A DNA stretch of 45,089 nt from a virus. Position numbers and translations under genes: made by a program. The stretch lies in IMG/VR virus record IMGVR_UViG_3300025012_000159, positions 1 through 45,089 of that record; one strand, written 5' to 3'. Shown piece by piece: positions 1 through 6,316 of the stretch; the stretch's first letter is position 1; every line of letters begins with the position of its first letter. The notes below the pieces were generated by a model, which saw only the letters and a list, made by a program, of their open reading frames with translations, made no database searches and had not been told where the DNA came from.

Positions 1-306
1 GTAGCCGGTATTCCTGTCGCCGGTATTCCTGTAGCCGGTATTCCCGTCGCCGGTATTCCTGTCGCCGGTATTCCCGTCGCCGGTATTCCTGTAGCCGGTA
101 TTCCTGTAGCCGGTATTCCCGTCGCCGGTATTCCCGTTGCCGGTATTCCCGTAGCCGGTATTCCTGTCGCCGGTATTCCTGTAGCCGGTATTCCCGTCGC
201 CGGTATTCCTGTCGCCGGTATTCCCGTTGCCGGTATTCCCGTCGCCGGTATTCCTGTAGCCGGTATTCCTGTAGCCGGTATTCCCGTCGCCGGTATTCCT
301 GTCGCC
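1..306 (-). repeat. 15-bp in-frame minisatellite, left part (20 full units plus a partial one)
   Basis: Twenty perfect-length 15-bp units fill 1-300, and a six-base partial unit follows. Thirteen of the fifteen bases are invariant. Only base 3 (a/c/t) and base 15 (c/t) vary. In the coding (minus) sense these are first codon positions, giving Y/D/N and R/G. The six-unit block in window units 10-15 is the same as the last unit of the window plus units 1-5, so the array shows a 90-bp higher-order repeat across the cut. Confidence 0.97.
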
Positions 307-648
307 GAACTTCACTTCTTCAAGTATTTCGATCTCAGCGCAGACCATTTTAAAATCCGCTCCCGGTTCAAATGGAGTATCAAGAACATCGTAGGCGCGA
401 ACTTTGAACACTTTACCGGTTGAGTAGTAAGCCCACACCCCTGAAGGTTGAGGGCAAAAGTGGAAGCCGTTCTTGCACAGTTCCAGCGCGTTACTATTGG
501 GTAACTTGTTCCGACCCATCTGAAACTGAAAAGTGTTTTTGTTAGGGCTGCACGTCATGTCTTCATTGAATATCTTGTAGCCGTCAATCGGTCCCGGTAG
601 TAAATTTTGCTGTGATCTCATATTCCCCCCTATCATTGTATTATTCAT
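1..648 (-). CDS. Pentapeptide-repeat protein, N-terminal part (gene continues at the other end of the window)
   Basis: The reading frame enters from position 1 without a stop and continues in frame at 45089 to a TGA at 44709-44711. On a circle it makes a protein of about 342 residues. The first ~115 residues form a non-repeated domain with a Cys-containing KNGFHFCPQ stretch, like the N-terminal domain (annotated DUF7666 in recent databases) that precedes GN-type repeats in phage and bacterial proteins. Then come pentapeptides of the form [R/G]-N-T-G-[Y/D/N], an xNxGx repeat predicted to form an elongated beta-helix-like rod. Start: ATG at 648 overlaps the upstream TGA and has GGGAG 8 bases before it. 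ATG at 621 behind a G-run is the alternative and would give 333 residues. Function unknown; an adhesive or surface-like rod is inference. Confidence 0.8.
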   Translation of the reverse strand, partial: MNNTMIGGNMRSQQNLLPGPIDGYKIFNEDMTCSPNKNTFQFQMGRNKLPNSNALELCKNGFHFCPQPSGVWAYYSTGKVFKVRAYDVLDTPFEPGADFKMVCAEIEILEEVKFGDRNTGDGNTGYRNTGYRNTGDGNTGNGNTGDRNTGDGNTGYRNTGDRNTGYGNTGNGNTGDGNTGYRNTGYRNTGDGNTGDRNTGDGNTGYRNTGDRNTGY

Positions 649-791
649 GGCACCGGCTCCCACCTGCACCGACTATCAGGATGGATGCACAGGTCGCAGA
701 GTTCGTCGTTGTGGACATGCTTACAGTTGGCGCAGCAGTCGCAGATATTTGACTTTTTGCAGTCTGAGCAGTTGTAACCGTTCTCGCTCAT
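645..791 (-). CDS. Small Cys-rich protein (48 aa)
   Basis: It has nine cysteines, spaced as CSDC, CDCCANC and CDLC, plus a CRW near the end. This looks like a knuckle-type metal-binding peptide. Start and stop are supported by 4-bp ATGA overlaps with the genes on both sides, which implies translational coupling in the XRE-led operon. No family is recognised. A zinc-binding role is inferred from cysteine spacing only. Confidence 0.65.
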   Translation of the reverse strand: MSENGYNCSDCKKSNICDCCANCKHVHNDELCDLCIHPDSRCRWEPVP

Positions 792-925
792 TGTTTGCCC
801 CCTTCGAGCCATTTACAGTTAGTAAAATTGAATTGGCACTCAGGGCACTCTTCGCCCTCTTTAATGCAGGCTCTACACGGCTTACAGCCTTTCCCTTTTT
901 CACATTGGGCACAGAAATCTTCCAT
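788..925 (-). CDS. Small Cys-rich zinc-ribbon-like protein (45 aa)
   Basis: Four CxxC-like pairs (CAQC, CKPC with CRAC, CPEC) fill a 45-residue acidic peptide. A strong ribosome site (GGGAGGATAAC) precedes the ATG at 925. It is the second gene of the operon behind the XRE regulator and overlaps the next Cys-rich gene by 4 bp. The pair may be paralogous metal-binding peptides; function unknown. Confidence 0.7.
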   Translation of the reverse strand: MEDFCAQCEKGKGCKPCRACIKEGEECPECQFNFTNCKWLEGGKQ

Positions 926-941
926 GTTATCCTCCCTCATT

Positions 942-1148
942 TCATTTAAGTAGTTTTGCCGCCTCAACTCCCAACGCTTCAGCTAACCTCTTGATGCTGG
1001 CCAAAGAGACGTTCTTTCCTTTTTCAGCCTTCCAGATAACTCCCATACAAACACGGTGTCCTTTTTCTGCGGTAAGGTCTGATAATTGCTGCATTGTCAA
1101 CAGTCGTTGCTCTCGTATCGCTTTCAGATTTACCAATGCTTTACTCAT
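942..1148 (-). CDS. XRE/Cro-C1-type helix-turn-helix regulator
   Basis: A 68-residue single-domain HTH_3 protein: QQLSDLTAEKG and GVIWKAEKGKN form the typical helix 2/helix 3 region, followed by SIKRLAEALGVEA, the family's helix 4-5. AAGGAGG precedes the ATG with good spacing. It is the first gene after the terminator at 1262-1291 and has its own promoter at 1171-1200, so it probably controls itself and the downstream minus-strand operon. There is no integrase nearby, so calling it a lysogeny repressor would go beyond the evidence. Confidence 0.85.
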   Translation of the reverse strand: MSKALVNLKAIREQRLLTMQQLSDLTAEKGHRVCMGVIWKAEKGKNVSLASIKRLAEALGVEAAKLLK

Positions 1149-1170
1149 TCTGTTATCCTCCTTGTTTCAC

Positions 1171-1200
1171 ACAATACTCTTCATTTTGTTACGTTGTCAA
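1171..1200 (-). promoter_or_regulatory. Promoter of the XRE-led operon
   Basis: Minus strand: TTGACA (1195-1200), 18-bp spacer, TATTGT (1171-1176), about 20 bp upstream of the XRE ATG. The -35 lies inside GTTGACAAC, a short inverted repeat. TTGTGAACAA nearby (about 1252-1262) is another inverted repeat. Both are operator candidates for the XRE protein. Confidence 0.6.
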
Positions 1201-1261
1201 CATTTATTTTGTATCCCCCCTTGCTTTTTTCGTAATCTGTGGTAGCGGTCATTTTGTTCAC

Positions 1262-1291
1262 AAAAAAGCCCCTGATCTGGCGACAAGGGGC
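1262..1291 (-). terminator. Rho-independent terminator closing the left early block
   Basis: Minus strand: GCCCCT / AGGGGC stem (1286-1291 with 1268-1273), 12-nt loop, then six T (1267-1262). It sits between the gene ending at 1319 and the XRE promoter, separating two transcription units. Confidence 0.75.
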
Positions 1292-1318
1292 GGGTGAAAC
1301 ATGAGGTTGTGAGATAGG

Positions 1319-1663
1319 TTATACGGTGAACTTGGCAAGCTCCATTTTCAGTTCGGCAATCTTGCGTGACAGCCTGAATCCGAGTTTGACGGGTAAGGTG
1401 TTGATGATTCCGGTGAGCCGGTCAATCTCAGCTAAGATAGCCTCTTCCGATGTGGCAATACCGGCAGTCCTCAATTGACTCTCTGCTCCGTGAAGTTTAC
1501 ATACCTCGCACAGCCTTTCGTTGCCCGTTACTTCATGGATTTCAGACCTTGCCCTATCCATCCCCGGATTACATATCGGGATGAAAACACCATTTATTTC
1601 GGTTGGTTTCCAGACGTGGTAAACCTTGCCAGTGGCCTTGATTTTGCCCTTGAACCGCTCCAT
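1319..1663 (-). CDS. Hypothetical protein with CxxC motif and C-terminal helical region (114 aa)
   Basis: A basic N-terminus (MERFKGKIKATGKVYHVW) is followed by CEVC and two predicted helices containing LAEIDRLTGII and KIAELKMELAKF. I chose ATG 1663 because AAAGGA lies nine bases upstream. The frame stays open to a TTG at 1705, but that sequence overlaps the 14-bp palindrome and lacks a ribosome site. Last gene before the terminator. No family recognised. Confidence 0.65.
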   Translation of the reverse strand: MERFKGKIKATGKVYHVWKPTEINGVFIPICNPGMDRARSEIHEVTGNERLCEVCKLHGAESQLRTAGIATSEEAILAEIDRLTGIINTLPVKLGFRLSRKIAELKMELAKFTV

Positions 1664-1685
1664 TTTGACCGTTCCTTTCCGTTGT

Positions 1686-1699
1686 GTAGAATATTCTAC
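1686..1699. promoter_or_regulatory. Perfect 14-bp palindrome, operator candidate
   Basis: GTAGAATATTCTAC is its own reverse complement. It lies 23 bp upstream of the ATG at 1663 and is directly preceded on the minus strand by TTGACA (1700-1705). It could be an operator for one of the phage regulators. The adjoining intergenic stretch 1706-1945 (240 bp) shows no convincing gene or RNA. Confidence 0.45.
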
Positions 1700-1945
1700 T
1701 GTCAAGAGTTATTATTTTGACGTTTGAAAATTCTTTCCGCAACTGGCTTGAAAAACCAGCTACGCAAAATTTTTCATATTGACTCTGTGCATTTTTATGC
1801 TGTAAAAGCTTAATTGTAAGCCGTTGGATAGCGAAGTCTTCCAGCGGCGTGCCTTCTGAGCCTACTTCAGTGGTTCATTTGCCCTTCTTAAAACCTTGCC
1901 TTTGAGAGTGAAAAACAAAACCCAAAGTCAGTTCATCGAAGATGC

Positions 1946-2146
1946 TTACAGAGAAGAGATTACCATCTTTCCCCGATGCTTCTCCATCCCCACCCTCTCC
2001 GCGTCAATCCCGATTAAGGTAAAGTGTGAGCAACCTTTTGTGCTTCGGTAAACGGCTGACCTGTCCACGGACTTGTGGCAGCAGTAGCCGGGGCGATGTC
2101 CTTTTACGAACGCTGATGAGCTACAGGCACCGCAGGATTTTTGCAT
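1946..2146 (-). CDS. Hypothetical Cys-rich protein (66 aa)
   Basis: It begins MQKSCGACSSSAF, with CC and a further C downstream, which suggests a small zinc-ribbon fold. AAAGGGGG precedes the ATG by five bases. Basic composition; function not recognised. Confidence 0.5.
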   Translation of the reverse strand: MQKSCGACSSSAFVKGHRPGYCCHKSVDRSAVYRSTKGCSHFTLIGIDAERVGMEKHRGKMVISSL

Positions 2147-2158
2147 GGCTACCCCCTT

Positions 2159-2365
2159 TTAGCGTGGAGCATTTAAGATAGCCCAAGCAATACGGGCCTC
2201 TTCACTTTTCATGCCTTCAATCCGATGTTGCTTAAATGTTCTTTCGGCCCAATCCAAAATAAAATCCAGTTGATTTGCCTCGGAAAATTTGACTATATCC
2301 CCGGACGCATCTTCACGGAGATAGCCACCATCAGCTTTAGCTTGGATTGAATATCTTTTAACCAT
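2159..2365 (-). CDS. Hypothetical protein (68 aa)
   Basis: A small, mostly helical protein with a clear GGGGGAAGGGGT ribosome site before the ATG. Charge is balanced and no known motif was seen. It lies head-to-tail with its neighbours in the early block. Confidence 0.55.
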   Translation of the reverse strand: MVKRYSIQAKADGGYLREDASGDIVKFSEANQLDFILDWAERTFKQHRIEGMKSEEARIAWAILNAPR

Positions 2366-2379
2366 ACCCCTTCCCCCTT

Positions 2380-2535
2380 TTAAATGAAAATGACCATCCC
2401 CACCACCACGGCAAGGACGTAAGCCGCTCCCGCGTACTCTGAAATCTTACTTTCTATCCGGTCAATGTCCCTGTCAATTCGGGAGTCCAGCCGGATCATG
2501 TCGGCAATTAGCCCTGTTGTCGTCTGTGGTATCAC
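2380..2535 (-). CDS. Small C-terminally anchored membrane protein (51 aa)
   Basis: GTG at 2535 has GGGGAG five bases upstream. The first half is a charged helix (IRLDSRIDRDIDRIESKI), and the last ~18 residues (YVLAVVVGMVIFI) form one membrane segment. The frame is open further upstream, but that part overlaps the RHH gene in another frame and is probably not translated. Likely a tail-anchored inner-membrane peptide of unknown role. Confidence 0.55.
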   Translation of the reverse strand: MIPQTTTGLIADMIRLDSRIDRDIDRIESKISEYAGAAYVLAVVVGMVIFI

Positions 2536-2564
2536 GTAGTCTCCCCTTCTCGCTCCCTGGTAGC

Positions 2565-2726
2565 TCACTGCTGTGCCTGCCGGTACTCTTCCAGTATCGT
2601 CCTGATATGGGTAGAGACTCCGATAGTTTTCCCCGCTGCCTGCTCCCGAAGAAACTTCTCGGTTTCCTTGCTGACCCTTACGGTGATGTTCTCCCCTAGC
2701 GTGTTGTCGGATTTCGTTCTGCTCAT
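2565..2726 (-). CDS. Ribbon-helix-helix (CopG/Arc-type) protein (53 aa)
   Basis: The N-terminal strand ENITVRVS is followed by helix KETEKFLREQAAG and helix STHIRTILEEYRQ, the RHH order and length. AGGAGACAAC precedes the ATG. RHH dimers use the strand to bind DNA, so this is probably a small transcriptional regulator. It overlaps a longer out-of-frame open frame; the RHH pattern and ribosome site favour this one. Confidence 0.7.
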   Translation of the reverse strand: MSRTKSDNTLGENITVRVSKETEKFLREQAAGKTIGVSTHIRTILEEYRQAQQ

Positions 2727-2737
2727 GTTGTCTCCTT

Positions 2738-2989
2738 TTATTCAATCTCAATAATTGGTTTCGCGCCTAACGCTTCCATCCCTGCTGCGTGTATCTTGCT
2801 GTTGATGAAGGTTTCGACCTCTCCCTTTGCCTGAGATACCATTTTCTCCATCTTTTCATCGAAACATTTACCGGCAAATTCGATATTACCGCCGATGCCG
2901 TGGGAAAGTTGAGTCAACAGTGAGAGGAGTTCTTCTTTTTCGGCTTTTTTGGGTGAGCCAGCGGTCACAATAGCCCTTGCCCGTTCCAA
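2738..2989 (-). CDS. Hypothetical helical protein (83 aa)
   Basis: The frame opens just after the gene ending at 3015 and starts at a TTG at 2989. No ATG is available and no clear ribosome site is visible, so the start is uncertain. Coupling to the upstream stop is possible. The product is predicted all-helical and amphipathic; function unknown. Confidence 0.45.
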   Translation of the reverse strand: MERARAIVTAGSPKKAEKEELLSLLTQLSHGIGGNIEFAGKCFDEKMEKMVSQAKGEVETFINSKIHAAGMEALGAKPIIEIE

Positions 2990-3014
2990 CAGCTTTTTGC
3001 TGTCATTAAACAGG

Positions 3015-3356
3015 TTATACGCCTAGCGCCGACATTGCCAGCGCGTGAAACTTCTCGAAAAACCGGGGGGCGAGGTCGTCATATTCCGGCCTACCAGTGA
3101 TCGGAAAACCGATTGCCGTATCCAGATAGTCAGTCAGTTCCCGCGTCCCTTCATGGACGGCCTCATAGTCGGAGTTGTCAACGGATGAAACCCGGTCAGG
3201 CTCTTGCCCCCGTACCGCAGCAACATAGAATTGACACAGCTCCCGGTGACGCAACGCCTTTTCAGCGCCATCCCATCGACCCTCGGCATTGCTCATGAGG
3301 TACCTGTGAATTGTCCATGCCGTGTGAATCCAGCAAACATGCTTAAATCGGTCCAT
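3015..3356 (-). CDS. Hypothetical protein (113 aa)
   Basis: AGGAGG lies eight bases before the ATG at 3356; a GTG at 3359 is the alternative. Trp/His-rich N-terminus (VCWIHTAWTIHRYL), then a helical, acidic middle. No family recognised. Confidence 0.6.
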   Translation of the reverse strand: MDRFKHVCWIHTAWTIHRYLMSNAEGRWDGAEKALRHRELCQFYVAAVRGQEPDRVSSVDNSDYEAVHEGTRELTDYLDTAIGFPITGRPEYDDLAPRFFEKFHALAMSALGV

Positions 3357-3426
3357 CACTATCGCCTCCTGACGGCGTATAACCCGCCTATAGACGCCGA
3401 CTCCGCTTCGCTACGCGGGTCATCGG

Positions 3427-3834
3427 CTACCCGTTGTTGAGCTTCTCTGCCATCTGGTCTTGTGATTCCTTTTGTACGGTGGAAAACTCTTCAATGCGTG
3501 GTCTACTTTCTCCATTGAACCGCGTGATAGTGCAAGGCACTCCATCCCCCACGTTCATGGAGGTCAACAATTCTCCCAACTGAGTGCCAGAAAAAGCAAC
3601 CTTGATGAGTTCGGTTCTCCCAAAGTTGAAATCTCGGTAGATAGAAGAATGACGTTCAGCTTCCTTGATGGTGAGTTCAACGTAATGCCCATGTTTTACA
3701 GCAGAACCGAACAACACCGCAGACGGGGAACATGAAACTCTTGATAATCCGATTAAGCCGAAAGCGGGATGAGTTTCTTTGACCTCTCCACGAAAAGCGG
3801 CCTTGCTGTCGTCTGTTACTCTCGTTATTTTCAT
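3427..3834 (-). CDS. Conserved phage protein of unknown function (135 aa)
   Basis: HPAFGLIGLSRVS, VLFGSAVKHGHYVEL, LIKVAFSGTQLGELLTSMN and GDGVPCTITR resemble a beta-rich family that I associate with accessory regions of proteobacterial phages, where it has no assigned role. ATG at 3834 closely follows the stop of the upstream small ORF. Seen: the motifs. Inferred: family identity. Confidence 0.65.
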   Translation of the reverse strand: MKITRVTDDSKAAFRGEVKETHPAFGLIGLSRVSCSPSAVLFGSAVKHGHYVELTIKEAERHSSIYRDFNFGRTELIKVAFSGTQLGELLTSMNVGDGVPCTITRFNGESRPRIEEFSTVQKESQDQMAEKLNNG

Positions 3835-3835
3835 T

Positions 3836-3985
3836 TCATCCCCCTGTTATCTCTGTAACTGTTCCATTTGCCCCGTTAAGGAAATCCTTCAGCTTGCATT
3901 TGCAGGGTATCCAGTCCCCGTCAAGCTCCCTCAATAGCCCTTGTGAGTACGTCCACTTGTACTTTGTCCTGCCAACCTCGAACAT
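3836..3985 (-). CDS. Small hypothetical protein (49 aa)
   Basis: It contains YKWTYSQGLL and DWIPCKCKLKDFLNG, a plausible compact domain, and ends just before the ATG of the next gene. No ribosome site precedes the ATG at 3985. The frame overlaps the end of the disrupted ORF upstream, so it may be the tail of a frame-shifted gene. Confidence 0.4.
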   Translation of the reverse strand: MFEVGRTKYKWTYSQGLLRELDGDWIPCKCKLKDFLNGANGTVTEITGG

Positions 3986-4192
3986 GCGCGTTGGGTAGCG
4001 GCCGTTTCATCCCTTTCACGTTGCCAAGGGTTCCATTAGCTCTTTCAAGGTTAAACCTTGCTGATTGCGCTTGCATGTTTGAGCAAGTGCGCGTGTGCAT
4101 CGTCCCAAGTGTCATGGTAGGTTCGCCAATCGCACGGCGGTTATTATTGCGCGGACTCCCCAAGTCACTCTTTCCGTCACATACTTAATCAT
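3921..4192 (-). pseudogene. Frame-disrupted small phage gene (WRTY-type)
   Basis: Protein-like sequence is spread over three frames in order. One piece, starting at ATG 4192, ends in AITAVR-type sequence. A second frame (about 4051-4137) reads DWRTYHDTWDDAHAHLL. A third (ending 3921) reads QSARFNLERANGTLG, then NVKGMKRP. Together they resemble one small helical phage protein family (W-R-T-Y ... DAHA ... GN.KGMK). Either two indels broke it, or there are assembly errors, or the pieces are separate mini-ORFs. The 80-aa ORF in the third frame has no ribosome site at its ATGs. Confidence 0.35.
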
Positions 4193-4231
4193 ACTCCCTC
4201 CCCTGTAATCCAAATGTAGGCAATTAGCATG

Positions 4232-4387
4232 TCAGTCTACTCCTTCCCAGAAAGCATCACATTTGTCATGACCTTCCGGCACTGTGAAATTTGTATAACT
4301 CTGCCAATGATAGCGCATAGAGGTATACCTGTAGCATCTTAACCGGCTAGGACATTCATGATTCGCACACATTGCTATGTCAGGCAT
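4232..4387 (-). CDS. Conserved small Cys-rich phage protein (51 aa)
   Basis: It begins MPDIAMCANHECPSRLRCYR, then SYTNF and a final CDAFW: a C-x5-C-x5-C ... C arrangement that recurs in short phage proteins. AAGGAG sits six bases before the ATG at 4387, ruling out the longer upstream start. Probably metal-binding; role unknown. Confidence 0.7.
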   Translation of the reverse strand: MPDIAMCANHECPSRLRCYRYTSMRYHWQSYTNFTVPEGHDKCDAFWEGVD

Positions 4388-4388
4388 G

Positions 4389-4676
4389 TTAAACTCCTTC
4401 CCCTCTGATACAGCGTGGAATTTCATCACCTATTGTATCCGGCACTCGTTTCTCCACTGTTGCCTGATACCGGAAAACCCGCTCTAAAAGAAGGTTCACG
4501 CTTTCGATATGTTCAAGGTTGGCCCCGATACGCTCACACTCATTGCGGTAGGCTATCAATGCGGCGGGGACAGCCTTGTCCTTCGCGCAAAGCAAAAGAG
4601 CGTTGCTTTCGTCGTACACCTTGCCGTTAACGGGGTTTACTGCCAGGATGCGAAATTTCCGGTCAATCTTTTCCAT
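4389..4676 (-). CDS. Conserved phage/prophage protein of unknown function (95 aa)
   Basis: FRILAVNPVNGKVYDE, LLLCAKDKAVPAALIAYR and IGANLEHIESVNLLLERV match a helical family that I recognise from many phages and prophages and that has no known activity. GGGAGG precedes ATG 4676; the longer frame upstream overlaps the next gene and is discarded. Confidence 0.7.
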   Translation of the reverse strand: MEKIDRKFRILAVNPVNGKVYDESNALLLCAKDKAVPAALIAYRNECERIGANLEHIESVNLLLERVFRYQATVEKRVPDTIGDEIPRCIRGEGV

Positions 4677-4677
4677 A

Positions 4678-4818
4678 TTATGCCTCCCTTGGGGGTTCGG
4701 TTGAAAGATTAGCGTAAACAGTAAGCCACTGGTCAAGCCTCGCGTCGAACGTGGGAGACTTGCGGTAATTTTCCAGTATAGTCACCATCTCATTAACTGC
4801 TGTTTGCGTGTCCATCAT
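4678..4818 (-). CDS. Hypothetical protein (46 aa)
   Basis: Short helical peptide (MMDTQTAVNEMVTILENYRK...) ending immediately before the next ATG, with AAAGGGAA upstream. Tandem ATG codons at 4818 and 4815 leave the start open by one residue. Confidence 0.5.
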   Translation of the reverse strand: MMDTQTAVNEMVTILENYRKSPTFDARLDQWLTVYANLSTEPPREA

Positions 4819-4819
4819 G

Positions 4820-4990
4820 TCAAATTCCCTTTCTGGCCGACTGCTTGCCGCGTTCAATATTGTTTAGAATGTTTGCCGTAATCTTACAGATTTCGATTGC
4901 GCGTTTCCGGCTGCAGCATGTGGGCAGCATGACAAGTATCTGTTTGCCCGTTTCATCCTCAAGACTGTTCTTGTTTGCCTTGTATAACAT
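4820..4990 (-). CDS. Hypothetical protein (56 aa)
   Basis: Lys-rich N-terminus, then LPTCCSRKRAIEICKITANIL. AAAGGAAATTTCA precedes ATG 4990. The longer frame to 5170 overlaps the regulator gene and is a shadow. No family recognised. Confidence 0.5.
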   Translation of the reverse strand: MLYKANKNSLEDETGKQILVMLPTCCSRKRAIEICKITANILNNIERGKQSARKGI

Positions 4991-5031
4991 TGAAATTTCC
5001 TTTCTGGCGGCACTTTGACCCCCGGTTAATA

Positions 5032-5115
5032 TCAATCCTCCACTGCAATCCTTATCGCCGTCCATACGGCCAGAATAACGGATGTAATGATTATGGCTGC
5101 GAGGATGAGCATCAT
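5032..5115 (-). CDS. Tiny membrane peptide (27 aa)
   Basis: Two ATGs, then LILAAIIITSVILAVWTAI, one membrane segment, and a short charged tail. AAGGAG is five bases upstream and the start overlaps the stop of the winged-helix gene, so it is probably translated by coupling. Confidence 0.55.
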   Translation of the reverse strand: MMLILAAIIITSVILAVWTAIRIAVED

Positions 5116-5483
5116 TTTGGCTCCTTGACGCTTCCTCTGCTTGCAAGGCTCTGGTGGACTTCAAAACCATTTACCCCATCCACATGAATCTTGGATATGG
5201 CGTTACAGTCAACAAGCTTCCTGATTGCCAGCGATACCTGAGATTTCGGCATCTTTAGTGCCTCGGCTATTGCTGACTGACTCGGGAAAGATCGGTTTTC
5301 GTAATTCATCCGGCTGAGAATAAACCACAATACCCGATGCTCCGTACCGTGAAGCTCTTTTACTTGTGAGATTTCTTCTGCGCTTTTGAGTGTGACCATA
5401 AGAAAAGGCTCCGTTCTTTTTAGTTTTTTCTGCCGTGGTTCGAGGATTACACCGGTATCTTCATCAAACAGTTTGTATGCCAT
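5112..5483 (-). CDS. Winged-helix DNA-binding protein (123 aa)
   Basis: The core HRVLWFILSRMNYENRSF, SQSAIAEALKMPKSQVSLAI and RKLVDCNAISKI is a winged helix like those of MarR-type regulators and RepL-type plasmid initiators. N- and C-terminal tails are short. It directly follows the extended -10 promoter at 5514-5542. Either an early transcriptional regulator or an initiator-like protein; the replication module elsewhere favours a regulator. Confidence 0.65.
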   Translation of the reverse strand: MAYKLFDEDTGVILEPRQKKLKRTEPFLMVTLKSAEEISQVKELHGTEHRVLWFILSRMNYENRSFPSQSAIAEALKMPKSQVSLAIRKLVDCNAISKIHVDGVNGFEVHQSLASRGSVKEPK

Positions 5484-5513
5484 TGGATACCCTTTACTAT
5501 CGTGTTAGGGCAT

Positions 5514-5542
5514 ATCCTAGCATACAAGAAGTTATGGTACAA
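5514..5542 (-). promoter_or_regulatory. Extended -10 promoter upstream of the winged-helix gene
   Basis: Minus strand: TTGTAC (5537-5542), 17-bp spacer ending in TATGC, TAGGAT (5514-5519). The TGC before the -10 matches the TGn extension also seen in the promoters at 8061, 11906 and 36765. Confidence 0.6.
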
Positions 5543-5608
5543 GATAAATATGCAAAGAACAGTTGTTATGAAATTCCGGTACACTCGTTATGCTATATCG
5601 AACCAAAG

Positions 5609-5722
5609 TTATATCCGGCAAGTTCTAAATAGCGGGTTACAAACATTTTCTGGCGGCTCTTTCTTCTCTGTCTTCTCGGAATACTCTGAAAAAGCCTTTC
5701 TGCCTATCTCCTCGACAGTCAA
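5609..5722 (-). CDS. Possible small protein with TTG start (37 aa)
   Basis: The open frame reads TVEEIGRKAFSEYSEKTEKK, with protein-like composition that extends upstream to about 5760 without any ATG or GTG. It follows the end of the 5757 gene in the +1 frame. It may be a TTG-started peptide, or the displaced tail of the upstream gene. Low confidence. Confidence 0.25.
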   Translation of the reverse strand: MTVEEIGRKAFSEYSEKTEKKEPPENVCNPLFRTCRI

Positions 5723-5756
5723 AACCGGCTTTGAAGGTGAAAAGCTAAGACAATTA

Positions 5757-5969
5757 TCAAATCCACGTCATCGCTCGGAGGACGCTTTCCCCTTCGTCGG
5801 TGAGTTTGGCCTTTCCGCCAGTTTCTGTTTTCTCCATCATCACCAGTTCAAGCGGCATTGCCTTGTGGAGTATCGGCCATAATGTAGCACTGACAACAGC
5901 CCATCCATCAGGGCCGCGGTCCCGCCCGATTAAATGGATAATGTGTTTGTGCTGGAGTCCCAATTTCAC
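5757..5969 (-). CDS. Hypothetical protein (70 aa)
   Basis: GTG at 5969 has AAGGAGG upstream. HKHIIHLIGRDRGPDGWAVV ... LTDEGESVLRAM looks like a small winged-helix-like fold common in phages, but it is too short to be sure. The protein-like +1 frame directly downstream is noted separately. Confidence 0.55.
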   Translation of the reverse strand: MKLGLQHKHIIHLIGRDRGPDGWAVVSATLWPILHKAMPLELVMMEKTETGGKAKLTDEGESVLRAMTWI

Positions 5970-5998
5970 TGTAAACCCTCCTTGATTAGTTGAATTAA

Positions 5999-6316
5999 TT
6001 ACATATCCCTTTCATAGCTTCCATCAATCCCCATGATCTGCAATTCCAGGGAATCGACCTCGGCGGCGAGCTTGGCTGCAGTCTCTTTGCCGGATTTCAG
6101 CGCGTCGGCTATAGCGGCTTCCCGCGTGTCACCGAAACCGGAAAGGGAGTATATGTTCCTGATTTCCATCTTGAGTGCAGCGTGATAGCGGTCTTTCATG
6201 CGATAGTTTGCAGGATCTGCCTTGCTGAACTCCACGGTGCCGATGACCTGTCCCGCTACGATGATATTCTCTTTCGTAATCGGCTGTACCTCTGCGGGTG
6301 TAAATTCTACTTTCAT
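5999..6316 (-). CDS. Hypothetical protein (105 aa)
   Basis: An N-terminal beta-like half (TVEFSKADPANYRMKDRYHA) is followed by GDTREAAIADALKSG, a dsRBD/HicB-like helix pattern, and a helical C-terminus. AAGGAGGGGAGA precedes the ATG, which overlaps the upstream stop by 4 bp. Function unknown. Confidence 0.6.
   Translation of the reverse strand: MKVEFTPAEVQPITKENIIVAGQVIGTVEFSKADPANYRMKDRYHAALKMEIRNIYSLSGFGDTREAAIADALKSGKETAAKLAAEVDSLELQIMGIDGSYERDM

Noticed and set aside
1-306. CRISPR array
   Set aside because: Units are 15 bp, contiguous and coding, with no spacers; no cas genes in the window.
1-306. Diversity-generating retroelement target
   Set aside because: Variation is at two bases only, and no reverse transcriptase or template repeat is present.
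1742-1762. Terminator or operator hairpin (CTGG...CCAG)
   Set aside because: The stem is only four pairs with mismatches and no T-run.
2535-2751. N-terminal extension of the 51-aa membrane protein (123-aa frame)
   Set aside because: This part overlaps the RHH gene, which has the better ribosome site and a recognisable fold.
5502-5882. Plus-strand ORF of 126 aa
   Set aside because: It runs against the minus-strand genes and promoter, with no ribosome site or protein-like pattern.
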